Positions 35,420 through 45,245 of a DNA stretch of 64,000 nt are shown piece by piece. The notes beneath the pieces were generated by a model. It was not told the origin of the DNA, made no database searches, and was given only the letters and a program-made list of their open reading frames with translations. This DNA is from Terriglobia bacterium (lineage in GTDB: Bacteria > Acidobacteriota > Terriglobia > Terriglobales > Acidobacteriaceae): positions 310,001-374,000 of the forward strand of contig JAIQFP010000001.1 of NCBI GenBank assembly GCA_020073165.1. The letters run 5' to 3'. The translations under genes and the position numbers were made by a program. The stretch's first letter is position 1. Each line of letters begins with the position of its first letter.

Positions 35420-38284
35420 ATGCCACGGACAGAGGGCTATTTCGGTTCCAGATTCCCAGCCAGCCTCATTGCGTTCCTGGTCCTGTCGGCGGCCTATCTC
35501 TATGCCTTCCCGCAACCCAATGTGTTCTACGCCGGAGTGGTTCTGCTGCACGCTGTGGCCGGCGTGGTGGCTACCATCCTGTTGCTTGTTTTCTGTTACC
35601 GCCTTCTCAGAAATTCCAGTCTTGCCGTGCGCCTTGGATGGTTGCTTTTGTCAGGCGGCGGGATCCTGGGATGCATCCTGATTTACACCGGGACGCCGCG
35701 GGTTGAGTGGATCTGGCTGTACTTCCACATGATTGTGTCGCTGGCCGGCGCGGGCCTCCTGTTTGCCGACTGGGCAGGGAAGCGCGGCTGGTTAGGTCCG
35801 GGCGCCAGCGCAACCATGATTCGAATTGTGGTGTGTCTGGCGGTGTTGGCAGGGCTGGGCACGGGTGCCTGGTACTTGCGCAACGCGCGCTGGCAGAGCC
35901 GGGCGCGCATTGAAAATCCCACCATGCCACCGGCCACCATGGACGGCGAAGGCGACGGGCCGCAGGGTCCGTTCTTCCCTAGTTCTGCGCAGGTTTACGG
36001 CGGGCAGAAAATTCCCAGCCAGTACTTCATGGAATCGGATTCGTGCAAGCGCTGCCATGAGGATGTTTACAACCAGTGGTTCAGTTCAGCACACCATTTT
36101 TCTTCGTTCAACAATCAGTGGTACCGCAAGAGCGTCGAGTACATGCAGGACACCATCGGTACCCGGCCTTCGAAGTGGTGCGGGGGCTGCCACGATCCTG
36201 CCGTGCTCTACAGCGGGTTGATGGATACGCCCATCAAGCAGATCGTGCACCGTCCTGAGGCGCAGGCCGGCCTGGGCTGCATGATGTGCCACTCCATTGC
36301 CGACGTGAAAAGCACCATGGGCCAGGGGGATTTCTACCTGGAATATCCCAAGTTGCACGAACTGGCTGCGACGAAGAACCCGGTTGTCCGCGCACTGCAC
36401 GACTTTCTGGTCAAGTTGAATCCCGAGCCACACCGGCGTGTGTTTCTGAAGCCTTTCATGCGCGAGCAGACGGCGGAGTTCTGCTCCAGTTGCCACAAAG
36501 TCCACCTCGACGTGCCGGTGAATCACTACCGCTGGATTCGCGGCTTCAACGAGTATGACAACTGGCAGGCGAGCGGGGTGTCGGGGCAGGGGGCACGCTC
36601 TTTCAACTATCCGCAGAAGCCTTCGCAGTGTGCGGACTGCCACATGCCGCTGACGGCTTCCAAAGATCAGGGAAACCTCAATGGCTTCGTACACTCGCAC
36701 CGCTTCCCGGCAGCGAACACGGCCCTGCCGACGGCCAGCGAGGACGCGGAACAGCTCAAGATCACCGAGAATTTCCTGAAGAACGACATTCTGAGCGTGG
36801 ATATCTTCGCGCTATCGCCAGCGCAGGCGGAGGTGAAATCCGGCGCCGTCACGCAGTCGGAAATGTCCACCACCTTTGCGGTGGGTGAGGAAGCGGAGAC
36901 GAGGGTTGCGCCGTCAGGCCCGGCGGAGGCCGCCCCGGTGACCGCTCCGCTCAACCGTGTGCAGCCCGTGGTGCGCCGTGGCGACACGGTACGCGTGGAT
37001 GTGGTCGTCCGCACCAAGAAGATCGGGCACTTCTTTCCCGGCGGTACGGTGGATGCCTATGACACCTGGTTGGAACTCAAGGGCACCGACGACAAGGGCC
37101 AGGCCATCTTCTGGAGCGGCATGGTGGAGGACAATGGCAAAGGCCCGGTGGAGAAAGGCGCGCACTTTTATCGCTCGCTCATGGTGGATGGGCACGGAAA
37201 TCCCATCAACAAGCGCAACGCCTGGGCGACGCGCGCGGTGGTTTATGTGCACCTGATTCCGCCGGGCGCGGCAGATACGGTTCACTACCGGCTGCACATC
37301 CCGGAGAACGCCGGCGACAAGATCACGCTGCATGCGCGGCTGTGCTATCGCAAGTTTGCCTGGTGGAACACGCAGTTTTCATTTGCGGGGGTACCCGATC
37401 CCAGCCAGCCGAAGCCCGAAGTCACTCCTGATTATGACGACACGAAATTTGCATTTAGCGGATCGCTGGCAGGAGTGTCGGCGAAGGAAGAGAAGATACC
37501 CAATCTTCCCATCGTCGCCCTGGCGGAAGATGAAGTCACCGTGAATGTGGCCCCGCATGGCTCTCCCCAGCCACAGGCGAAAGTTGCTCTACAGAGCGCA
37601 GATTGGCAGCGCTGGAACGATTACGGCATTGGCCTGCTGTTGCAGGGCGATTTGAGAGGCGCGCAAGGGGCGTTCCAGCGAGTCACAGAGATCGATCCCA
37701 AGAATCCCGACGGGTGGGTAAACATCGGCCGCGCGGCGTTGCAGGAGGGCGACATGGACCGCGCGCGAACCGTGCTGGAGAAGGCGCTGGCGGTGAGTCC
37801 GAACCTGGCGCGCGCACATTTCTTCTACGCCAAAGTCCTGCGCAACGATGGCCGTTACGACGAGGCTGCCGACCACCTGCGCAAGGTGGTCGAACAGTAC
37901 CCGCGGGACCGGGTGGCGCTGGACGACTTAGGGCACACACTATTCCTTCAGCGGAAGTATGCGGAGGCGGTTAAAGTCTTGGACTCGGTGCTGACGATCG
38001 ATCCCGAGGACCTGCAAGCGCATTACAACCTTATGCTTTGCTACACCGGCCTGGGTGACGCGAAGCAGGCGCACGAGCATCAGGTGCGGTATTTGCGCTT
38101 CAAGGCGGACGAGGCCGCGCAAGCGATCACTGGGCCGTACCGGCAATTGAATCCTGAAGACAACAATGAGCGGCAGGCGATCCATGAGCATGTGTCGGTG
38201 GCGCTGGAAAGTGCGAGTCCTCGATCGATCCAGGCCAGGCGCAAGCGGGTGAAGACGACCTCCGTTGCCGGGGCGTCGAAATAA
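35420..38284 (+). CDS. Membrane-anchored pentaheme c-type cytochrome with C-terminal TPRs
   Basis: 954 residues. About five membrane helices (13-30, 36-60, 68-91, 97-117, 134-153), then a periplasmic cytochrome c554-like part with five CxxCH heme sites: C209-H213, C254-H258, C287-H291, C355-H359, C404-H408. A beta-rich segment (about 500-690, FFPGGTVDAYDTWLELKG) precedes TPRs at about 735-905 (AFQRVTEIDPKNPDGWVNIG onward). Multiheme cytochromes move electrons; fused TPRs suggest assembly into a larger complex. The stop overlaps the next gene by one base (TAATG). Founder of a three-gene cluster with two FG-GAP/ASPIC proteins. Partners and electron acceptor unknown. Confidence 0.85.
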   Translation: MPRTEGYFGSRFPASLIAFLVLSAAYLYAFPQPNVFYAGVVLLHAVAGVVATILLLVFCYRLLRNSSLAVRLGWLLLSGGGILGCILIYTGTPRVEWIWLYFHMIVSLAGAGLLFADWAGKRGWLGPGASATMIRIVVCLAVLAGLGTGAWYLRNARWQSRARIENPTMPPATMDGEGDGPQGPFFPSSAQVYGGQKIPSQYFMESDSCKRCHEDVYNQWFSSAHHFSSFNNQWYRKSVEYMQDTIGTRPSKWCGGCHDPAVLYSGLMDTPIKQIVHRPEAQAGLGCMMCHSIADVKSTMGQGDFYLEYPKLHELAATKNPVVRALHDFLVKLNPEPHRRVFLKPFMREQTAEFCSSCHKVHLDVPVNHYRWIRGFNEYDNWQASGVSGQGARSFNYPQKPSQCADCHMPLTASKDQGNLNGFVHSHRFPAANTALPTASEDAEQLKITENFLKNDILSVDIFALSPAQAEVKSGAVTQSEMSTTFAVGEEAETRVAPSGPAEAAPVTAPLNRVQPVVRRGDTVRVDVVVRTKKIGHFFPGGTVDAYDTWLELKGTDDKGQAIFWSGMVEDNGKGPVEKGAHFYRSLMVDGHGNPINKRNAWATRAVVYVHLIPPGAADTVHYRLHIPENAGDKITLHARLCYRKFAWWNTQFSFAGVPDPSQPKPEVTPDYDDTKFAFSGSLAGVSAKEEKIPNLPIVALAEDEVTVNVAPHGSPQPQAKVALQSADWQRWNDYGIGLLLQGDLRGAQGAFQRVTEIDPKNPDGWVNIGRAALQEGDMDRARTVLEKALAVSPNLARAHFFYAKVLRNDGRYDEAADHLRKVVEQYPRDRVALDDLGHTLFLQRKYAEAVKVLDSVLTIDPEDLQAHYNLMLCYTGLGDAKQAHEHQVRYLRFKADEAAQAITGPYRQLNPEDNNERQAIHEHVSVALESASPRSIQARRKRVKTTSVAGASK

Positions 38285-39990
38285 TGGCCTCCTATATTTT
38301 CCCGCGCTTCGCGACGGCGGGCGTGTTGCTGCTGGCTGTCTTGACTACCCCAGGCTTCGCGCAGCAAATCACATATCGCGACATCACCGCCCAGGCCGGA
38401 ATCCAGTTCAAGCACAACAACGGCGCATTCGGAAAAAAGTATCTGCCGGAAACGATGGGGCCGGGATGTGCATTTATTGACTATGATAACGATGGTTGGC
38501 CCGACATCCTTCTGATGAATGGCGAGAACTGGCCGGGCCACGGCGGCGCCGTGACCACCCTCAAGCTGTATCGCAACGATCACGATGGCAAGTTTACCGA
38601 CGTCACCCGCAAGGCGGGACTGGCGATATCCATGTTTGGTTTGGGCGTCTCCGTCGGCGACTACGACAACGATGGCTATGACGATCTCTTTCTGAGCGCG
38701 CTGGGGCAGAGCCATCTGTTCCACAACAACGGCAATGGCACCTTCAGCGATGTGACCAAGGCGGCAGGCCTGTGGGGACCGAATGAATTTTCCACCAGCG
38801 CGGCATGGGTGGATTACGACCGCGACGGCAAGCTCGATCTCGTGGTCACCAATTACGTGCAATGGTCCGAGAAGGGCGATTTGTACTGCACTCTCGACGG
38901 CACGCGCAAATCGTATTGCACGCCAGAATCCTACAAAGGCACTTCGACGCGGCTATGGCACAACCTGGGCAACGGCAAGTTCGCAGACGCCACCCAGAAG
39001 GCCAAGTTCTATGATCCAACTTCCAAGGGACTGGGCGTGGCGGTGCTCGACTACAACGGCGACGGCTGGCCCGACATCCTGCTAGCCAACGACACCCAGC
39101 CCAACAAGCTGTATCTCAACCAGCGCGACGGCACCTTCGAGGAGAAGGGGGTCTCGGCGGGGATCGGCTTTAGCGAAGACGGGGTAGCGCGCGCGGGCAT
39201 GGGCGTGGATGCGGCTGACTATGACCACTCCGGGCATCCCAGCATCATCATCACCAACTTCGCCAATCAAATGCTTTCGCTTTACCACAACGAGGGTAAC
39301 GGCTTGTTTGTGGATGAAGCGCCACGCTCGGAGGTGGGGAGGGCCACGCTGGTAACGCTGGGCTTCGGTTGCTTCTTTTTCGATTACGACAATGACGGTT
39401 GGCCAGATATCTTCGTGGCCGACGGACATATTGAAGATGCGATTGAGCGGGTGCAGAAGCGTGTGACCTATGCCGAGCCTCCGCACGTGTTTCACAATCT
39501 GGGAGGCGGCAAATTCCAGGAAGTGACAACCTCCCTTGGGCCGGGGTTTGCCGCGCCAAAGGTGGCGCGGGGCGCGGCGTACGCCGACATTGACAATGAC
39601 GGTGCGCTCGATGTGCTCATGACCACCAACGGCGGGCGGGCCTACCTGTATCACAATGAGGGCGGGAGCAACCACAGTCTGCGGGTGAAACTTTCGGGGA
39701 CGAAGTCGAATCGGGATGGGATTGGCGCGGTGGTGCGCGTGACTTCCAGCAAAGACCAGCAATGGCAGATGGTGCACAGCGGGTCGAGTTACTTGTCGCA
39801 GAGCGAACTGGTGCTGACATTTGGGTTGGGCAGCACGGGGAAGGCAGACTCGGTGGAAGTGCAGTGGCCGAGCGGGCAGGTGGACAAGTTGGCGAACGTG
39901 GGGGCGGGGCAGACGGTGACGGCGCAGGAAGGGAAGGGTGTGGTCGCAACGAGTCCCTACAAATCATCGCCAGTCAGCAAAACAAGGTAG
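38284..39990 (+). CDS. Secreted CRTAC1-type FG-GAP/VCBS plus ASPIC-UnbV protein
   Basis: 568 residues, signal peptide 1-26 (ATAGVLLLAVLTTPGFAQ). Repeated calcium-loop motifs typical of FG-GAP/VCBS blades run through about 40-440: DYDNDGWPDILL, DYDNDGYDDLFL, DYDRDGKLDLVV, DYNGDGWPDILL, DYDNDGWPDIFV, DIDNDGALDVLM. Together they should form an integrin-alpha-like beta-propeller. The C-terminal ASPIC/UnbV domain is at about 465-545 (RDGIGAVVRV, GSSYLSQSELVLTFGLG). Its start is coupled to the cytochrome stop codon, so the two are made together. Function unknown; probably a secreted Ca-binding partner of the cytochrome. Confidence 0.88.
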   Translation: MASYIFPRFATAGVLLLAVLTTPGFAQQITYRDITAQAGIQFKHNNGAFGKKYLPETMGPGCAFIDYDNDGWPDILLMNGENWPGHGGAVTTLKLYRNDHDGKFTDVTRKAGLAISMFGLGVSVGDYDNDGYDDLFLSALGQSHLFHNNGNGTFSDVTKAAGLWGPNEFSTSAAWVDYDRDGKLDLVVTNYVQWSEKGDLYCTLDGTRKSYCTPESYKGTSTRLWHNLGNGKFADATQKAKFYDPTSKGLGVAVLDYNGDGWPDILLANDTQPNKLYLNQRDGTFEEKGVSAGIGFSEDGVARAGMGVDAADYDHSGHPSIIITNFANQMLSLYHNEGNGLFVDEAPRSEVGRATLVTLGFGCFFFDYDNDGWPDIFVADGHIEDAIERVQKRVTYAEPPHVFHNLGGGKFQEVTTSLGPGFAAPKVARGAAYADIDNDGALDVLMTTNGGRAYLYHNEGGSNHSLRVKLSGTKSNRDGIGAVVRVTSSKDQQWQMVHSGSSYLSQSELVLTFGLGSTGKADSVEVQWPSGQVDKLANVGAGQTVTAQEGKGVVATSPYKSSPVSKTR

Positions 39991-40024
39991 CTGACAAACT
40001 GCTTGAGGTTTCCTCTGGGCAGGC

Positions 40025-40043
40025 TTGTGTTCTCTGTGGTTAA
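40025..40043 (-). repeat. Copy of a dispersed CACAGAG repeat
   Basis: On the minus strand reads TTAACCACAGAGAACACAA. Related copies are at 52435, 62038 and 63877. It sits 12 bp before the next start codon, in its leader. Confidence 0.5.
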
Positions 40044-40054
40044 CTTCTTTACGC

Positions 40055-43000
40055 ATGATTCAGCGAATCGGCAGCATCCTGCTTGTGATCGCCAGTCTGT
40101 TGACTCTGTCCGCGCAAAAACCTGCCCCAAGCAGTCCCGCAGAAGCCGCCCGCCTCAACAACCTGGGCGCGGCTTATATGAACCAGCAATTGTTCGAGAA
40201 GGCGCTCAAGAATTTTCAGGATGCGGCTGCGCTTGATCCCACGCTGCAAATCACGCGACTGAACCAGGGGATCGCACTGCTGAACATGGGGAAGGTGGAT
40301 GCCGCTAAGCAGTTGCTTGAAGAAGCCGTCAAGCGCGACGCCAACGATCCGAACGCCTGGTACAACCTGGGTCTGCTGTACAAGAATTCTGACAACCCGC
40401 AGGCGGCGGTGGATGCATTCCGGCGCGTGACTGGCATCGATCCCAACGATGCCGATACCTGGTACTTCCTGGGCACGGCGTACGCGCAGGCGAAGCAGTT
40501 TCCGCAGGCGATGGAGGCGTTCCAGCACGCGCTCAAGTTGAACCCGTTGCATGCCTCGGCACAGTTCGGGCTGGCGCGGGCGCTGCAGCAGTCAGGGGAT
40601 GCGGCGGGCGCGCGGGAACATCTGACGCGCTTCCAATACATCACGCAGAACAAGCTGGGCGCGGCGATCAGTCTGGCCTATGGAGAGCAGGGGAAGTATT
40701 CGCTGGCGGAGGAGGCGGCGGGAGCGCCGGAGAAAGTGCCGTCGCAGATTGCGGTTAAGTTTGTGGATGTGACGAAGGAAGCCAAGATCATCTCGCAAGT
40801 GATCGACCCGAAAGGGTCGAGGGAAGACGGAGTTGCCCTGGGTTTCGGCGCGTGTTTTCTCGACTATGACAATGACGGTAGGATCGATCTTTTCTTGCCT
40901 GACAATGGTGCCGATGGTGGCATAACGCTGTATCACAGCGTTGGTAGCGGGAGATTCGAAGATGTAACTGCCAAGTCCGGTCTTCATCCCAACGCACATG
41001 CATTCGCTTGCACTTCGGGCGACTACGACAACGATGGATTCGCAGACGTATCCCTCACTTCAGGCAAGGGTCCAGTACTGTTGCACAATGAGCACAACGG
41101 AACGTTCAAGGACGTTACCGCCGCAGCTGGCTTGACGCAAGAAGGCTATGTCTTTGGTCTTACCTTTGTGGACTACGATCACGACGGCGACCTCGATCTC
41201 TTTGTTGGAGGTTCAACCGCACTTTGGCGGAACAACGGCAATGGCACATTTACTGCCGTAACAGGGGAGACGGTATTCTCGAAAGAGGGAGCAGTCCTTT
41301 GCAGCGGGAACACTGTTGGCTCGGATATTAATAACGACCGAGCAGTGGACCTGGTGACGACGTGCCCTGCTGGTACTCCTGAGATACTGCTGAATCCGCG
41401 TGAGGGAAGGTTCCAAGGTTTGCCTTGGGTTTCGAGCACGCCTAAGTTTAACGTCGGTGTTATTGTTCTAGATTTCAACCACGATGGTTGGATGGATCTC
41501 GTGTTCGGCCAGACAACCTCTCCCGGCTTGTCCCTCTGGCGCAACAACCAAGGTAAGACCTTCGACCCTGTTTCATTGCCCGCCAGTGACCTCGCCCGTG
41601 CCTACGGCGTCGCCGCCATCGACTACGACAACGACGGCTGGGTGGACCTCGCGGCTGTCGGGGAGACGAAAGACGGCAAGGGCGAAATTCGCCTTTTCCG
41701 CAATCTTGGCCCTGATGGCTGGAAAGACGTCACCGCCGACGTCGGCCTCGACAAGATCCAACTGAAAGACCCCCGCGCTCTCGTCACCGCCGACTACGAC
41801 AACGACGGCGACACCGATCTGCTGATCACCCAGAACCACGGTCCAGCCGTACTGCTTCGCAACGACGGCGGCAACCAAAATCACTGGCTCAAGCTCTCGC
41901 TCAAAGGCCTGGCCGACAACAAGAGCGCCATCGGTACGAAAGTCGAGGTGTTTGCCGGGGGGAACCGGCAGAAATTCGAGATTGCGGGGTCGTCTGGCTA
42001 CCTGGGGCAGAACTCAACCGACCTTGTCGTCGGACTCGGTCAGGCAAAGACAGCCGATGTCGTGCGCATGCTCTGGCCTACTGGCGTGCTTCAGGACGAA
42101 GTCGAGGTCGCGGCCAACCAGACGCACAAGCTTACCGAGATTGATCGCCGAGGCAGTTCGTGTCCAACCCTGTTTGTATGGGATGGGCATCGCTACGCTC
42201 TCGTCGCCGACATGCTGGGAGCGGGCGTGGTCGGCCATTGGGTCGGGCCGGGGCAGCGCAACATTCCGCGGCCGACCGAGTACCTCAAGGTTGATCGCCA
42301 GGCGATCCGCGAGAAAGACGGCAAACTCAGTTTCCGCTTCATGGAACCCCTGGAAGAGGCCGTGTATCTCGACCAGGTGCAGCTGCTGGCGGTGGATCAT
42401 CCTGCGACGTTCGACGTTTATCCCAACGAATACTTTGCCAGCAATCCGCCGTATCCGGTGTTCAAGGTGGTGGCCAGCGACACGAAAGATGCCCGCCCGC
42501 CAGCCGGGGCTTGGGATGAGCATGGCCACGACGTTCTGCCTGATCTGTTGGCACACCACTATTTCGGCGACTTCGAGGTGCTCTCGTTCGCGGGCTTTAC
42601 CAAGATGCACAGCCTGGAACTCGACCTGGGTGCGGCTTATCGTGGTGGTCCGCTCTGGCTGCTGATGCACGGGGAAATCGAATACTTCTCCGCCACCAGC
42701 ATGTATGCGGCCGATCAGGCCGGGCTGCAGCCGGTGTCGCCCTACGTGGAAGCGCTGGGCGCGGACGGGAAGTGGACGCGGGTGATCGACGACCTGGGTT
42801 TCCCCGCGGGCGGGGCACGAACGATGACTGCGGACCTCAGCGGAAAACTCCCGCAAGGCACCCAGCGCATCCGAATCACGACCAATCTTCAGATCTACTG
42901 GGACAGTATCCTGATCAATCGCACGAGCCAGGACCAGAGCGTGCGCCTGAGTCCCGTCCCGCTGACGCGCGCCGATCTGCGTTTTCATGGTTTTCCGCTG

Positions 43001-43450
43001 AAGATCGAGAACCAACCCCCGGGGAATGTCGCGTATGAGTACGAGAAAGCCAGTGCCACCGGGCCTTACACGCGTCCGGCGGGGAGCTACACGCGCTATG
43101 GCGACGTGCTGCCGCTGGTGACGGCTTTCGATGACCGGTTGGCGGTGTTTGGATCGGGAGACGAGGTCGCGCTGGAGTTTGATCCGGCCAAGCTGCCGCC
43201 GCTGCCTCGCGGGTGGACGCGGGATTATTTCTTTGTCGCCAATGGGTACGAGAAAGATATGGATTTCTATGCTTACAACCCGATCGCGGTCGATCCGCTG
43301 CCCTTCCGGGGGATGGGGACGTATCCGTATGCGAAAGGGAAGAACTATCCGCTGAGTGAGACCCATCTCGATGACCTGTTGAACTACAACACGCGGTATG
43401 TGTCAGGGAACGAGGCACGGGGACACGCGTTTGACTACCCCACGAAATAG
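40055..43450 (+). CDS. Large secreted TPR + FG-GAP/VCBS + ASPIC-UnbV protein with unassigned C-terminal region
   Basis: 1131 residues from ATG 40055, which begins a signal peptide (IGSILLVIASLLTLSAQ). TPRs about 30-215 (LNNLGAAYMNQQLFEKAL, YFLGTAYAQAKQFPQAM); FG-GAP/VCBS blades about 230-610 (DYDNDGRIDLFLPD, DYDHDGDLDLFV, DFNHDGWMDLVF, DYDNDGDTDLLI); ASPIC/UnbV about 620-705 (GTKVEVFAGG, GSSGYLGQNSTDLVVGLG). Residues about 710-1131 form a further region starting CPTLFVWDGHRYALVADMLG, with many aromatic residues and no family I recognise. The TPRs resemble those on the upstream cytochrome, suggesting shared partners. 64 bp separate it from the preceding gene; likely same operon. Confidence 0.85.
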   Translation: MIQRIGSILLVIASLLTLSAQKPAPSSPAEAARLNNLGAAYMNQQLFEKALKNFQDAAALDPTLQITRLNQGIALLNMGKVDAAKQLLEEAVKRDANDPNAWYNLGLLYKNSDNPQAAVDAFRRVTGIDPNDADTWYFLGTAYAQAKQFPQAMEAFQHALKLNPLHASAQFGLARALQQSGDAAGAREHLTRFQYITQNKLGAAISLAYGEQGKYSLAEEAAGAPEKVPSQIAVKFVDVTKEAKIISQVIDPKGSREDGVALGFGACFLDYDNDGRIDLFLPDNGADGGITLYHSVGSGRFEDVTAKSGLHPNAHAFACTSGDYDNDGFADVSLTSGKGPVLLHNEHNGTFKDVTAAAGLTQEGYVFGLTFVDYDHDGDLDLFVGGSTALWRNNGNGTFTAVTGETVFSKEGAVLCSGNTVGSDINNDRAVDLVTTCPAGTPEILLNPREGRFQGLPWVSSTPKFNVGVIVLDFNHDGWMDLVFGQTTSPGLSLWRNNQGKTFDPVSLPASDLARAYGVAAIDYDNDGWVDLAAVGETKDGKGEIRLFRNLGPDGWKDVTADVGLDKIQLKDPRALVTADYDNDGDTDLLITQNHGPAVLLRNDGGNQNHWLKLSLKGLADNKSAIGTKVEVFAGGNRQKFEIAGSSGYLGQNSTDLVVGLGQAKTADVVRMLWPTGVLQDEVEVAANQTHKLTEIDRRGSSCPTLFVWDGHRYALVADMLGAGVVGHWVGPGQRNIPRPTEYLKVDRQAIREKDGKLSFRFMEPLEEAVYLDQVQLLAVDHPATFDVYPNEYFASNPPYPVFKVVASDTKDARPPAGAWDEHGHDVLPDLLAHHYFGDFEVLSFAGFTKMHSLELDLGAAYRGGPLWLLMHGEIEYFSATSMYAADQAGLQPVSPYVEALGADGKWTRVIDDLGFPAGGARTMTADLSGKLPQGTQRIRITTNLQIYWDSILINRTSQDQSVRLSPVPLTRADLRFHGFPLKIENQPPGNVAYEYEKASATGPYTRPAGSYTRYGDVLPLVTAFDDRLAVFGSGDEVALEFDPAKLPPLPRGWTRDYFFVANGYEKDMDFYAYNPIAVDPLPFRGMGTYPYAKGKNYPLSETHLDDLLNYNTRYVSGNEARGHAFDYPTK

Positions 43451-43588
43451 CACCGAGAAGCTCGACTATGTTGTCACTCAGCAGTTCTCAGATGCCAGTT
43501 CCCGGTTCTCAGTTCGCAGAGGACGGACCTCTCCACGAAATCGTTTTAATGATTGACATTCCCCTGACCCCATAATCCAATACCCGGA

Positions 43589-44971
43589 ATGGCCTCCACT
43601 TCTGCCGGCAAGCCTGCCGCATCTGCGCCGCGTCTGCGGCGAACCCTGACCCTTTGGGACCTGATTCTCTACGGTGTGATTGTCATTCAGCCGGTAGCGC
43701 CGATGTCGGTGTTCGGGGTGCTGAGCAATCGTGGTCACGGACATGTTGTCACTACCATTCTCATCGCCATGGTCGCGATGCTGTTCACGGCGATCAGCTA
43801 CGGACGCATGGCCCGCGCCTATCCCAGCGCTGGGTCGGCGTTCACCTACGTGGGCCAGGAGATCAATCCCGCGCTGGGCTACGTCACCGGCTGGAGCATG
43901 GTGATGGATTACATGCTCAATCCCATGATCTGCATCATCTGGATCAGCCAGCAGGCGCATGTGTTCGCTCCCGGGGTTTCGTATGGGGCGTGGGCGGTGT
44001 TCTTTGCCCTGGTGTTTACCGTGTTGAACGTCCAGGGAGTGAAGACGTCCGCGCGGGTGAATTCGGGACTGGCTGCGGCGATGGGAGTGGTGATCGCCAT
44101 CTTCTTTGTGGCGGCAGCGCGGTACGTTTTCGGTCATCCGCATGATGAGGCCTTCTTCACGCGGCCCTTCTACGATCCGCAGACCTGGAACTCGCAAACG
44201 GTTCTTGGAGGGACCTCGATCGCAGTGCTCACCTACATCGGGTTCGACGGCATCTCGACGCTGTCGGAGGAGGCGGAGAATCCGCGCCGCAACATCCTGC
44301 TGGCCACGGTGCTTACCTGCCTGGTGATCGGCATTCTCTCGGCGTTGGAGGTATATGCGGCGCAGTTGATATGGCCGGCCTCCGAAGCCTATCCCAACCT
44401 GGACACGGCGTTCACGTTTGTGGCCGGACGAGCCTGGCAGCCGCTGTTTGCCGTGGTCGGGTTCACGCTGGTGGTGGCGAATTTTGGCTCCGGCATGGGC
44501 GCGCAACTAGGCGCCGCGCGCCTGCTCTACGGCATGGGACGCAGCAGCGCGCTGCCGAAGTCTTTTTTTGGAGCCGTGGATCCGAAGCGCCACGTTCCTC
44601 GCAATAATGTGCTTTTCGTCGGCGTGCTGGCCTTGGCCGGCGCTTTCATCCTGCCTGCGGTTGCGGGCGAGGCCACCGGCTACGAACTTGGGGCGAATTT
44701 GCTGAACTTCGGGGCGCTGATCGCGTTTATGGGAGTCAACGCCGCCGCATTCACACGCTACTATCTGCGGGCGGACAAGAAGAAGCTTTCCAACCTTTTG
44801 CCGCCGCTGCTGGGATTCGTGATCTGCTTTCTTCTGTGGTGGAACCTCAGTACCAAGGCGCGAATCTTCGGCGCGATCTGGATGGGCGTTGGCATCGCCT
44901 TCGGCGCCTGGAAGACGCGCGGCTTCCGCGGCAACCTGATCGACTTCGAATTGCCCCCGGAAGAAGCCTAG
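43589..44971 (+). CDS. APC-family permease (putrescine/amino-acid importer-like)
   Basis: 460 residues, about 12 membrane helices. LTLWDLILYGVIVIQPVAPM and the following SVFG match the first helix of the APC group that includes the putrescine importer PuuP; YIGFDGISTLSEEAENPRRN is the conserved helix-6/loop motif. It probably takes up an amino acid or polyamine. It follows the cytochrome/ASPIC cluster by 138 bp on the same strand; whether it belongs to that unit is uncertain. The C-terminus is soluble and short. Confidence 0.85.
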   Translation: MASTSAGKPAASAPRLRRTLTLWDLILYGVIVIQPVAPMSVFGVLSNRGHGHVVTTILIAMVAMLFTAISYGRMARAYPSAGSAFTYVGQEINPALGYVTGWSMVMDYMLNPMICIIWISQQAHVFAPGVSYGAWAVFFALVFTVLNVQGVKTSARVNSGLAAAMGVVIAIFFVAAARYVFGHPHDEAFFTRPFYDPQTWNSQTVLGGTSIAVLTYIGFDGISTLSEEAENPRRNILLATVLTCLVIGILSALEVYAAQLIWPASEAYPNLDTAFTFVAGRAWQPLFAVVGFTLVVANFGSGMGAQLGAARLLYGMGRSSALPKSFFGAVDPKRHVPRNNVLFVGVLALAGAFILPAVAGEATGYELGANLLNFGALIAFMGVNAAAFTRYYLRADKKKLSNLLPPLLGFVICFLLWWNLSTKARIFGAIWMGVGIAFGAWKTRGFRGNLIDFELPPEEA

Positions 44972-45032
44972 GAAGGATATCCAGTGGGTTTCACAGCACG
45001 TCTGATTTGTGAGTCGTGCGGAGGGACCAGTG

Positions 45033-45245
45033 ATGCGAACGCTGGTGCTGGGAATCATTGTGGGTGGTCTGGTGGCAACCGCCACAAGGCCCGCCTCCAA
45101 TAGCCTGAATCCGGCGCAGTTCCTCTTTTCCCCGCAGCTCGTCTGCTGCGTTAGTTCCGTCCAAGTTGATTTATACTCCTTTCGCTCGAAGTTCCGAATC
45201 GCTGGAAAGACAGACGACTATGGAATGGCTAGCCACCAGCGTTGA
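45033..45245 (+). CDS. Doubtful small open frame with good ribosome-binding site
   Basis: 70 codons from ATG 45033 with GGAGGG about 9 bp upstream. The N-terminus is hydrophobic (MRTLVLGIIVGGLVATATRP), but the remainder has no recognisable content and its end overlaps the next gene by 26 bp in another frame. It may be a truncated gene at the edge of acquired DNA, or non-coding. Confidence 0.25.
   Translation: MRTLVLGIIVGGLVATATRPASNSLNPAQFLFSPQLVCCVSSVQVDLYSFRSKFRIAGKTDDYGMASHQR

Noticed and set aside
42014-43366. 450-residue minus-strand frame inside the large ASPIC protein gene
   Set aside because: Antisense shadow: His/Arg-rich, no motif, while the plus-strand frame is continuous with a domain-bearing protein.
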